Shown here: piece after piece, positions 1-6,974 of the stretch | Numbering within the stretch: position 1 is the first letter of the stretch | Layout: each line of letters opens with the position of its first letter | NCBI GenBank assembly: GCA_964568855.1 | Contig: CAZMSD010000052.1 | Coordinates: forward strand, 1 to 21,070 | Length of the DNA stretch: 21,070 nucleotides | Reading direction: 5' to 3' | Source of the DNA: CAZMSD01 sp964568855 | GTDB lineage: Bacteria; CAIWAD01 | The notes under the pieces: generated by a model | What the model saw: only the letters and a program-made list of their open reading frames with translations | The model's database searches: none | Told to the model about the DNA's origin: nothing | Position numbers and translations under genes: made by a program

Positions 1-2
1 TC

Positions 3-386
3 ACCGATCCGGCCTCGGGCAATCCCGACTGCGTGACGGATCCCCATTTCAATCCCTACTGCAGCACGGATCCCTACTGGGGCAATCCTGACTGCATCCC
101 CACGGACACCGAGGACCTGCCCGTGGGCTTCGGGCTGAAGCAGAACTACCCCAACCCCTTCAACCCGAGCACCACCATCGAGTTCGTGATGGCCGAGACC
201 GGCCCGGCGCGCCTGGCGGTCTACACGCTGGCCGGCGAGGAAGTGGCCGTGCTGGTGGACGGGCTGGTTTCCCGGGGCGCTAACAACGTGATTTTCGACG
301 CGAGCCACCTGGCGAGCGGCGTCTACGTCTATACGCTGGCCACGCCGGACCAGACCCTCTCCAGGAAGATGGTGCTGGTGAAATAG
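3..386 (+). CDS. Secreted Cys-rich TDP-repeat protein with C-terminal sorting domain (5' truncated by window edge)
   Basis: The frame is open from the left edge, so only the C-terminal part (127 codons) is visible; the GTG at 33 is an internal Val codon of the repeat, not a credible start. The visible protein holds the end of a Cys-rich repeat tract (C-V-T-D-P, C-S-T-D-P, N-P-x-C spaced 10-11 residues) followed by a domain of about 80 residues beginning LKQNYPNPFNPSTTIEF and ending KMVLVK. That is the pattern of the type A T9SS sorting domain (FlgD-Ig-like fold). It is closely related to the next gene (822-1607) over both repeat and sorting domain, so the two are tandem paralogs. Inferred fate: export across the outer membrane or to the cell surface. 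The function of the repeat is unknown. Confidence 0.85.
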   Translation, partial: TDPASGNPDCVTDPHFNPYCSTDPYWGNPDCIPTDTEDLPVGFGLKQNYPNPFNPSTTIEFVMAETGPARLAVYTLAGEEVAVLVDGLVSRGANNVIFDASHLASGVYVYTLATPDQTLSRKMVLVK

Positions 387-570
387 TATTGACGCGGACG
401 CCGGGCGCACGAACGTGCGCCCTGCACCGCGCCAACAGCCTGTGCATGCAGCCGACGCACCGCGATCAGCGCATTGATGCGCGGCAAAGGCCGAGCGCGG
501 CGCGCGGCTGATACACAGATATTAAGCTCGGAGCGGAAATAACCCTGTTCCGGGCCGGACGGTGGATACG

Positions 571-602
571 AGGCTGTCTCCTGCTGGAGGCAGCCTTTTT
601 AT
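571..602 (+). terminator. Rho-independent terminator after the first repeat-protein gene
   Basis: AGGCTG-T-CTCC (571-581) pairs with GGAG-G-CAGCCT (586-596) around the loop TGCT, giving an 11-bp stem with one T-G pair, followed by TTTTTATATT. It lies 185 bp after the stop codon of the upstream gene, so a long 3' UTR or an unseen small RNA may precede it. Confidence 0.85.
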
Positions 603-614
603 ATTGGTGCTTAT

Positions 615-653
615 TTTGACACATAGTATTTAAAGCTCGACTAATTTGACACA
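615..653. repeat. Two direct TTTGACACA motifs 30 bp apart
   Basis: TTTGACACA occurs at 615-623 and 645-653, with similar flanks (ATTTTGACACATAG and AATTTGACACAGAT). Each contains a TTGACA -35-like hexamer, but I see no good -10 at 16-18 bp from either. They could be a paired operator or a degenerate promoter for the gene at 822. Read on the minus strand as TGTGTCAAA they could instead be repeats from a decayed transposon end. None of these readings is established. Confidence 0.4.
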
Positions 654-821
654 GATCTCTATCCTTCCCTCCGTTGTGCCAGTGATGACACCAATCATGC
701 TCTGAGTTTTTCAGGACTGGAAGTGCCGTCCCTGCAGGAATGCCCCATGCCCGGTGCCCAGGGCCGGGGCGGACCGTTTCTTAATAGAAGCGAACCGTAC
801 CCAATAGAAAAGGAGGTTGCC

Positions 822-1607
822 ATGAACTGCAAGGGTACCGTTGTTTTAGTCGGACTCGGCTTGGTCCTCAGCGCGGGAACAAGCCCGGCAACGCCGCTTT
901 TCGACCACGTGAGTTCGTCCACCGTGGATCGAATCGAGGCGCAACTCGCAGACATTACGGAACCGCCCGCCGCCCCCGGCACACCCCTGGGCGATGTCCG
1001 CAACTGCACCAACCCCCAGTACGATCCAGAATGCTCCACGGATCCCTTCATGTGGTACTACTGCATCACGGATCCCCAGTCGGGCAATCCTGAATGCATC
1101 ACCGATCCCGTGATGAATCCATACTGCAGCACGGATCCCTTCTGGGGCAATCCGGACTGCATCGACTGGACCAATCCCGATATGTATCCGGAATGCTCGA
1201 CGGATCCCTTCATGTGGTACTGGTGCGTCACCGATCCCCAGTCGGGCAATCCCGACTGCGTGACGGATCCCGTGCTGAATCCCTACTGCAGCACCGATCC
1301 CTTCTGGGGCAATCCCAACTGCTTCGTGGGCGTCGAGGATCTGCCGGTGAACTTCGCGCTGCGCGCGTACCCCAATCCCTTCAACCCGTCCACCACCATC
1401 TCCTTCGTCATGCCGGAGACCGGTGAAGCCCGCCTGGCGGTCCACAGCCTGACCGGGCAGGAAGTGGCCCTGCTGGTGGAGGGCCTGGTGGCCCGCGGCG
1501 AGTCCAGCGTCCAGTTCGATGCCGGACACCTGGCGAGCGGCGTCTATGTCTGCGTCCTTGAGACCAGGGACCAGGTCAGTTCGCAGAAGATGCTGCTGAT
1601 CAAGTAG
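822..1607 (+). CDS. Secreted Cys-rich TDP-repeat protein with T9SS-type C-terminal sorting domain
   Basis: A 261-residue protein. The start at 822 is chosen because AAGGAGG sits just upstream and the next residues form a signal peptide (MNCKGTVVLVGLGLVLSAG, cleavage near residue 24). Residues 62-167 carry 11 cysteines at 9-12 residue spacing (62, 71, 81, 92, 102, 113, 125, 135, 146, 156, 167), each followed by (S/I/V)-T-D-P or a near variant and commonly preceded by N-P-x. These small units form two 54-residue super-repeats, about 63-116 and 117-167. Residues about 173-261 are a PNPFNPSTTI sorting domain ending KMLLIK, as in T9SS cargo. The repeat matches no family I recognise; it is not a thrombospondin type 3 or EGF pattern. 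Plausible roles are a disulfide-rich or metal-binding surface protein, but no function is shown. A terminator follows. Confidence 0.9.
   Translation: MNCKGTVVLVGLGLVLSAGTSPATPLFDHVSSSTVDRIEAQLADITEPPAAPGTPLGDVRNCTNPQYDPECSTDPFMWYYCITDPQSGNPECITDPVMNPYCSTDPFWGNPDCIDWTNPDMYPECSTDPFMWYWCVTDPQSGNPDCVTDPVLNPYCSTDPFWGNPNCFVGVEDLPVNFALRAYPNPFNPSTTISFVMPETGEARLAVHSLTGQEVALLVEGLVARGESSVQFDAGHLASGVYVCVLETRDQVSSQKMLLIK
1008..1322 (+). repeat. Internal tandem duplication, 162-bp period, inside the Cys-rich gene
   Basis: Unit 1 (1008-1169) and unit 2 (1170-1322, slightly short) encode the same order of subrepeats: T-N-P, P-E-C-S-T-D-P-F-M-W-Y, D-P-Q-S-G-N-P, N-P-Y-C-S-T-D-P-F-W-G-N-P. Most of the DNA differences between units are at third codon positions, whereas the Cys, Asp-Pro and aromatic residues are kept. 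A finer 30-36 bp period underlies both units, with GATCC at most T-D-P codons. Confidence 0.9.
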
Positions 1608-1649
1608 GCGGCGGAAGATCTACAACGGCTTAAGCCTGTAGCCAAACGC

Positions 1650-1685
1650 AAGCCCCGCGTCTCCTGATGCGGGGCTTTTCTTTTC
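1650..1685 (+). terminator. Rho-independent terminator after the Cys-rich repeat gene
   Basis: AAGCCCCGC (1650-1658) pairs perfectly with GCGGGGCTT (1669-1677) over a 10-nt loop and runs into TTTTCTTTTC. It lies about 45 bp after the stop codon at 1607. The opposite-strand gene ends at 1754, so this also separates convergent transcripts. Confidence 0.9.
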
Positions 1686-1753
1686 TCATGGATCATTCCG
1701 GCGGCTGCGCCGTGGAATGGCAGTGGATCAGTTCGCCCATGGTCAGGGGAGGA

Positions 1754-3706
1754 TTATTGCTCCCTGCTCTTCAATCCCAGCGCGGCATCCAAGCGGGCCA
1801 GGCCGCGGCCGCGGTACTGCGTCCCCAGGACCTCCCGCCGCAGGTCGGCGGCTTGGCTGCTGTCGCCCGCCGCCAGGGCTTTAAGGGACAGGCGGCTCAG
1901 GCAGAGTCCCAGGTTCCAGTCGGCGTCCCCCAGGCCCGGTCGGAGCTCGAGCGCCAGCCGATAGCGCTCCGCGGCCCGGGAGGCCTGACCCGCCGCCAGG
2001 CTCAAGTTGCCCAGGTTGTTCCAGGCCTTGGCGGAATTCGGATGGACGGCCAGCTCCGCGTGATACATGGAATCGGCCAGGTCGGGCCGGTTCGCGCGCT
2101 GGGCCAGCACGCCCAGGTTGAGGCGGACTTCGGCCAGTCCCGGCGAGATCCTGAGCGCTTCCAGGTAGGCGGCGCGCGCGGAATCCGGCCGGGCCAGGCG
2201 GAACCAGGCGTTGCCCTCCTGGAAGCTCTGCCATCCCGGCGTGCCGCCTCCTGAACGGACAGAGAGGGCCAGCAGGGGAAACAGCAGCAGCACCGCGGCG
2301 ATGATTCCGCGGCGGGGTCGAACGCGCTGGCGCGATTTTGCACCCAGGAACAGCGCGCCCAGGAACTCGGCTCCGGGCAGCGCCAGGAAGGGGATCAGCG
2401 GCAGGCGGAAGCGGGCGTTGACGAAGAAGAGCAGGATGCTGAGGGAATAGAGACCCAGCACTCCCAGGCACCAGCGGCGCAGGGATCCGTCCTTCGGGTA
2501 GCCCAGCGCCAGGCCCAGCAGGCCGGGCAGCAGGACGATCCACCAGGAGACGTGCAGCAGCCCGTGGAGCAGGGGCGCCCGGCGACTCAAGGCCAGCAGG
2601 CTGGTGTTGTTTCCCTGTTCCACCGGGCCCAGCAGGAGCATCAGCTTGCGCCAGTACAGGGCCGCGGCCCGCCCCGGGTGTTCGACCAGCCAGCGGCGGC
2701 CTTTGCCGTAATACAGGCGGCTTTCCTCGCCCGGACCGGGCGGACCGCCCGTGCTTCCTTCCCGGAGTCGGGCATCAGCGGAAGCCAGCCGGGAGGCGTC
2801 CTCGCGTTCCCAGGCCGGCCCCACCCCGGGCAGCACCGCGCTGCGGCCGTCCGCCGCGGGATTGTTGCCGATCCAGAAATTGACCCCGCCCTGGCTGGCC
2901 AGCAGGACCCCGCTGCCGGGCCAGCCGTTGATGGAAGCCACCACCAGGACCGGCAGCAGGAAGCCCGCCAGGGGCGGCAGCAGGGCGGCGGCGATGCGGC
3001 CCGCAGCGGCCGGTCTCCGTCTCCGCATTTCCCGCCAGGGCAGCCAGATCAGCAGGGGCAGCAGCAGCAGGGCGTTGGGCCGGGCGATGGCGGCCAGGCC
3101 CAGGCAGAGTCCAGCGCCGCTAAGGAGTAGGATCGCGACCGGGCGCGGCGAAAAGCCGGCGGGATCCTCGTCCCGCGCCCGCAGTCCGCGAAGCCCTTCC
3201 ATCAGCAGCAGACTGCCGCCAAGCAGCCACAAGATCAGCAGCTGCGGGATCAACAGCATGGGTTCGTAGTAGACCAGCGCCGCCGAGAGTCCGAAAAGCG
3301 CCAGGAGGGGCGGGATTGAACAGGAGGCCAGCCGGCGGCGGGCCAGCGCGAACAGCAGGCCCAGGTTGAGCAGCCCCAGCAGGACGCCCGCCGCACGGGA
3401 CCCCGCCAGCCCCAGCCCGGCCCGCCGGAGCAGGCCCAGCCACCAGGGATAGAGCGGGGCGCGGAAATAGGGGATTTCAGGCGATCCGGAGCCGGCGGCC
3501 AGGCGGCCGGCCCATTCCCAGTGCAGGGCCTCGTCGATGGCGGGACTGTGGAAGAGGGGGCTGCCCCGGAAAGCTGTCCACCAGTGCAGGCGCAGCGCCA
3601 GGGCCAGCAGCAGCACGAGCAGCGAAATCCACGGGATCCAGCGCGGGAGGGTCGCACCCTGTCTGCCTGTCCCTTCCAAAGAGCCGTCCGGCACCCGTTT
3701 CGCCAT
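1754..3706 (-). CDS. GT-C fold membrane glycosyltransferase (PMT/ArnT-like) with C-terminal TPR repeats
   Basis: A 650-residue protein from the ATG at 3706, preceded by GGAG at a 6-nt spacing. An ATG seven codons upstream (3727) is the alternative, but a TATACT hexamer at 3737-3742 would leave it almost no leader. About ten hydrophobic segments span residues 24-483. The first external loop has the acidic I-D-E-A-L-H-W-E-W motif and then PYFRAPLYPWW, the layout of GT-C enzymes that use polyprenyl-phosphate sugars (PMT_2 / family 39-like). The WIGNNPAADGRSA segment and the NARFRLPLIPFL segment also recur in that group. Residues about 493-594 form three TPR units. It probably transfers a sugar from a lipid carrier outside the cytoplasmic membrane, with the TPRs binding protein partners; acceptor and sugar are unknown. 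Confidence 0.8.
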   Translation of the reverse strand: MAKRVPDGSLEGTGRQGATLPRWIPWISLLVLLLALALRLHWWTAFRGSPLFHSPAIDEALHWEWAGRLAAGSGSPEIPYFRAPLYPWWLGLLRRAGLGLAGSRAAGVLLGLLNLGLLFALARRRLASCSIPPLLALFGLSAALVYYEPMLLIPQLLILWLLGGSLLLMEGLRGLRARDEDPAGFSPRPVAILLLSGAGLCLGLAAIARPNALLLLPLLIWLPWREMRRRRPAAAGRIAAALLPPLAGFLLPVLVVASINGWPGSGVLLASQGGVNFWIGNNPAADGRSAVLPGVGPAWEREDASRLASADARLREGSTGGPPGPGEESRLYYGKGRRWLVEHPGRAAALYWRKLMLLLGPVEQGNNTSLLALSRRAPLLHGLLHVSWWIVLLPGLLGLALGYPKDGSLRRWCLGVLGLYSLSILLFFVNARFRLPLIPFLALPGAEFLGALFLGAKSRQRVRPRRGIIAAVLLLFPLLALSVRSGGGTPGWQSFQEGNAWFRLARPDSARAAYLEALRISPGLAEVRLNLGVLAQRANRPDLADSMYHAELAVHPNSAKAWNNLGNLSLAAGQASRAAERYRLALELRPGLGDADWNLGLCLSRLSLKALAAGDSSQAADLRREVLGTQYRGRGLARLDAALGLKSREQ

Positions 3707-3736
3707 GTCCTGCTCCGGGTTGTTCATAGGGCCTGT

Positions 3737-3742
3737 TGCACA
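3737..3742 (-). promoter_or_regulatory. Possible -10 element for the glycosyltransferase gene
   Basis: Read on the minus strand, TATACT lies inside a GTATAC palindrome, 30 bp before the ATG at 3706. No convincing -35 hexamer is seen at 16-18 bp. The 180-bp divergent interval 3707-3886 must hold the promoters for both flanking genes. Confidence 0.3.
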
Positions 3743-3886
3743 GTATACGTCTTCGCTGGAGAAGGTTGGAAGCGCCTGTGCGTCTCATCCTCCGAGGATG
3801 GCGATTCCAGACCGGCGACCTCTGAGCCCTTCGGCTGGCTCGGATTTTGCATAACACAGGATAATCCTTCTCCACGGAGGTGCACC

Positions 3887-6184
3887 ATGAACCACCGTCC
3901 TCAAAGAAGCCGCGCGCATATCCTTTTCCTTACACTCCTGCTCTTCCTGATCGAAGCAGGGGAAGTCTACTGCGCCTCCGGCGACGCCTACATGCCCGGC
4001 CGGCTTTCCGTGCGCTTCTTCGAGCAGCCCCGGATCAGCCGCGACGCGCAGGGACTGAACATGGGCATCCCCTCGCTGGATGCTGTCAACCGCGATTTCG
4101 ACCTGCTGGATATCGTGCCGCTCTACCTGAATCTTAAGCGCCTTACGGTGCCCGACCTGTCACTGAACTATCTCCTGGCCTTCGATCCCAAGCTGGACAT
4201 GGAAGCCCTGGCGGCGATGTACGAGAACACGGGCTGCGTGGAGTACGCGGAACCGGACTACATCATGCCGGTGCCCCGCGTCCCGGACGATCCATATGCC
4301 GGGTTTCAATGGTACCTGAACAAGGTGGAGGCCTACGCGGCCTGGGATTCCATTCCCGAGACGCCCTCCAACCCGGACCTGGTCATCGCCGTCATCGATT
4401 CCGGCGTGGAGTGGTTCCACCCCGACCTGAAGCACAGGATCTGGATCAACCCGGGCGAGGACCTGGACGGCGACGGGGAGATGCCGCTGGATGACACGCC
4501 GGGCGATCCGGACGACCGCAACGGCCTGGACGACGACGCCAACGGCCTGGTGGACGATTTCTACGGCTGGGATTGGGTGGTCAGCGGAGGCTGCCATCCT
4601 GACGAGGACTGCAGCACGCCGGACAACAATCCCATGGACTTCGACGGTCACGGCACGCACTGCTCCGGCCTGGCGGCGGCCCACACGGACAACGACACGG
4701 GGATCGCCTCGATTGTCTGGGACGCGCGGATCATGTGCTTAAGGGCCGGGTATCACGCGGCGGACGGCAATGGCTATGTGATCCAGTCGGCGGCGGCCAA
4801 CGGGATCTACTACGCCATCGACCAGGCCCTGCAGAACCAGAGCTTCACGATCATCTCCATGAGCTTCGGCGGCAGCGGCACGGTGCGCACGCCGGCCACG
4901 GTGGCCTTTAACAGCGGCCTGCTCTGCTTCCATGCGGCGGGAAATGATGGTAGCACCTCACAGGACCAGCTTGATCGCGCCTCAGGGATCGTTAGCGTCG
5001 CCTCTACAGACAGGAACGATTGTATCTCGGAGTTCAGCAACTACGGCGACTGGGTCGACGTCTGCGCGCCGGGCGAGAACATATTGAGCACCTATCTCGA
5101 CGGCGCATACGCTTCGGCATTCATCGGGACATCCAATTCCTGTCCGCTGGCGGCGAGCGTGGCGGCGCTGATCTGGGCCTACGACGAGTCGATCCACGGG
5201 CAGCCGAACGCCAACATGATGGTTCGCGAGCGACTGCTGCACACGGCCGACCGCATCGACACCCTGGACTGCAACGAGTACTACAGGATGTTTATGAGCG
5301 CGGGCCGCGTCAACGCCTACAAGGCCCTCAACAACATCCGCGAGACGGAACTCACGCTGGAAGCCCTGGAACTGTCCGATTCGGGCGGCGACGGCCGCTA
5401 CCTGAACGGCGAGGACGTGGAGATCGTCTTCACGCTGAGCAACACGGGCATCAACGCCACCGACACGGTCCTTGTCCACATGGGCTGCGATGACGACTTC
5501 ATCCACATTACCCAGCCGACCCTTGTTCTGCCACAGGTATTGGAACCGGACGAGAACTTTTCCAACGAGGGCGATCCGATGATCGTCGAGCTGCTCGAGG
5601 GCGGGGATCCGCGCTACCTGAGGATCGACCTCTTCGCCGCCACGGCCAACGCGGACACCGTCTGGTCGGACGCCGAAATCATGACGGGCCTGCCCGCCTA
5701 CCTGCTCTACGACGACGACGGCGCGGAGAGCCCGGTCTACGCGAATTATTACGCGGCGATGATGGAACTGGGCTGCATCTTCGACTGGTACCGCGGCGTG
5801 GATGGCGAGTACCCCTTGATGCCGGACCTGGAGCTGGATTTCGGACTCTATAACGCGGTGATCTACGCCAGCGGGGACAGCTGGTCCACCCTGGACGACG
5901 AGGAGCAGGCGCTCTTCGCCGGCTGTGCCGCGGGTGGCAATCTGCTTTTCATCAGTCAACATGCTGATCAGGATCTGGAGGGAACCGATTTCTTCGCCAA
6001 CGTCCTGCACGCGGTTGCGGGCGAGGAGACGAGTTTCGGTTCCAGCGTTCGTGGCGTGGAAGGCGACCAGTACACCAATGGATTGTGGCTGATCCTCGCG
6101 GGCGTCGAGGGCGCCCAGAACCAGGACCTGCCCATCACGGAAATCCAGGCCGGCACGGGGGCCGTGGAGATTTTCCTGGATTAA
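3887..6184 (+). CDS. Secreted subtilisin-like serine protease (S8), ended early by an in-frame TAA
   Basis: A 765-residue product. The ATG at 3887 follows ACGGAGGTGCACC, a good ribosome binding site. A signal peptide (residues 1 to about 30) precedes a propeptide-like region (about 33-130) and the S8 catalytic domain (about 150-485). The triad is visible: Asp171 in AVIDSG, His255 in DGHGTH, Ser416 in GTS, with oxyanion Asn353 in AAGND. An Asp-rich loop (191-224) looks calcium-binding. After the protease come a beta-sandwich-like segment (about 490-600) and an alpha/beta region (about 605-760: LLYDDDG, AVIYASG, GGNLLFISQH) resembling class I amidotransferase-like folds, with no activity shown. 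Against its paralog (6975-9731) the frame stops at a codon aligned to Asn, and homology continues in the same frame to 6631. The product therefore lacks the export domain unless the stop is read through. The serine motif is GTSNSCP rather than GTSMA. Confidence 0.9.
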   Translation: MNHRPQRSRAHILFLTLLLFLIEAGEVYCASGDAYMPGRLSVRFFEQPRISRDAQGLNMGIPSLDAVNRDFDLLDIVPLYLNLKRLTVPDLSLNYLLAFDPKLDMEALAAMYENTGCVEYAEPDYIMPVPRVPDDPYAGFQWYLNKVEAYAAWDSIPETPSNPDLVIAVIDSGVEWFHPDLKHRIWINPGEDLDGDGEMPLDDTPGDPDDRNGLDDDANGLVDDFYGWDWVVSGGCHPDEDCSTPDNNPMDFDGHGTHCSGLAAAHTDNDTGIASIVWDARIMCLRAGYHAADGNGYVIQSAAANGIYYAIDQALQNQSFTIISMSFGGSGTVRTPATVAFNSGLLCFHAAGNDGSTSQDQLDRASGIVSVASTDRNDCISEFSNYGDWVDVCAPGENILSTYLDGAYASAFIGTSNSCPLAASVAALIWAYDESIHGQPNANMMVRERLLHTADRIDTLDCNEYYRMFMSAGRVNAYKALNNIRETELTLEALELSDSGGDGRYLNGEDVEIVFTLSNTGINATDTVLVHMGCDDDFIHITQPTLVLPQVLEPDENFSNEGDPMIVELLEGGDPRYLRIDLFAATANADTVWSDAEIMTGLPAYLLYDDDGAESPVYANYYAAMMELGCIFDWYRGVDGEYPLMPDLELDFGLYNAVIYASGDSWSTLDDEEQALFAGCAAGGNLLFISQHADQDLEGTDFFANVLHAVAGEETSFGSSVRGVEGDQYTNGLWLILAGVEGAQNQDLPITEIQAGTGAVEIFLD
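3978..4119 (+). repeat. 142-bp segment identical between the two protease paralogs (partner 7081-7222)
   Basis: By eye, every base of 3978-4119 matches 7081-7222, including third codon positions, while the surrounding coding regions differ at many synonymous sites. It encodes the start of the mature or propeptide region (GDAYMPGRLSVRFFEQ onward). This is the signature of recent gene conversion or a very strongly conserved segment. Confidence 0.85.
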
Positions 6185-6631
6185 GGTTCATCCTTCCCGG
6201 TGGGCCTGCACACGAGCTTCGGCGAGAACCGGCTGATCTACCTGAACTTTGCCCTGGAAGCGGCCAGCGGCCTGGCGGATTCCCAGTCCACGGCGGAGGT
6301 GCTGGAGCTGCTGCTGCCTTACCTGGAGGGCGAGGCGGAGGTGCTGGATTTCCAGTCGCGGCCCACGAGCAGCCGCCTGGCGGGGATCCATCCCAATCCC
6401 TTCAATCCGCGGAGCCGAGTGGTTCTCGAGCTGGCGGCGCCGGGACGGGTGGAACTGGCGGTCTTCAACGTGCTGGGACAGAAAGTGGCCCTGCTTGAGT
6501 CGGGCCGACTAGGCGCCGGACGCCATGCGCGAACTTTCAATGCGGCGGGGCTGCCCAGCGGGATCTACTTCGCCTCTCTGAGCGTGGAGGGCGAACGGAT
6601 CGGCGTACGCAAAATGCTCCTGGCGCGCTAA
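6185..6631 (+). pseudogene. Detached C-terminal part of the first protease: linker and T9SS-type sorting domain
   Basis: These 148 codons continue the frame of 3887-6184 directly after its TAA and align without gaps to the end of the intact paralog: G-S-S-F-P-V-G-L here against N-S-A-F-P-I-G-L there. It keeps the GLHT...GENRLIYLNFALEAASG segment and the whole sorting domain (GIHPNPFNPRSRV to VRKMLLAR). A GTG at 6200 could in principle start a small ORF (6200-6631), but no ribosome binding site precedes it and a lone sorting domain has no evident use. The most likely reading is the 3' remnant of one gene broken by a point nonsense change; no frameshift is seen. Confidence 0.8.
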
Positions 6632-6974
6632 GGCCTAGTTCGTCGGTATCGCTGCGCTGAAACACGCCATTCACTCACGAACGATTGTCAGGATTTCCTT
6701 ACAGGTTCCACCCGTGGCTCGCAGCTCGGAAATCCTGTTGCGCAGGCCTGGAGGCGGCCAGGCGCCGACAGATGTGAAATATCAACGAGATCGGCAGAGC
6801 CTGAATCTGTCCGATGCATGCGTGTGAGGCCGCTGCGGAAGATCTGAAAATGGCGTGATCTTTGCACTTTAGAGGTGGTTGGATCCGGCTCGCAGCCTTG
6901 ATTTGAGCCGCTCCACTGCCGATTCAACCGGAGAAATGGTAAACTACAAGATTCGGTCCGCTTCCATGATGCGT
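6632..6974. other. Intergenic and leader region of about 340 bp between the protease paralogs
   Basis: No gene is supported. A perfect 10-bp inverted repeat lies at 6689-6737. There is no clear intrinsic terminator with a T-tract after the stop at 6631. The open frame of the next gene extends back to 6879, but these upstream codons lack a ribosome binding site and do not look like an exported N-terminus. Confidence 0.5.
6689..6737. repeat. 10-bp inverted repeat with a 29-nt loop
   Basis: CAGGATTTCC (6689-6698) is the exact reverse complement of GGAAATCCTG (6728-6737). The loop is 29 nt and there is no T-run after the stem, so it is a poor intrinsic terminator; it could be a structured leader or a binding site. 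Confidence 0.5.

Larger units (their letters stand above)
387..821. other. Intergenic region of 435 bp with hairpins, terminator and paired TTTGACACA motifs
   Basis: No gene is supported here. It holds a perfect 8-bp hairpin without a T-tract (GGGCGCAC 403-410 with GTGCGCCC 415-422), a short palindrome GCGCATTGATGCGC (469-482), a clear intrinsic terminator (571-602), and two copies of TTTGACACA (615-623 and 645-653) exactly 30 bp apart in an AT-richer stretch. The open frame continuing upstream of 822 as far as 723 lacks a ribosome binding site and is treated as untranslated leader. Confidence 0.6.

Noticed and set aside
33..386. Complete small gene starting at GTG 33
   Set aside because: The frame is open to the window edge and position 33 is a Val codon inside the conserved C-V-T-D-P repeat.
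403..422. 8-bp GC-rich hairpin as a terminator of the first gene
   Set aside because: No T-tract follows; the convincing terminator is at 571-602.
6200..6631. Independent small gene encoding only a sorting domain
   Set aside because: No ribosome binding site at the GTG, and gap-free in-frame continuation of the upstream protease makes a broken gene more likely.
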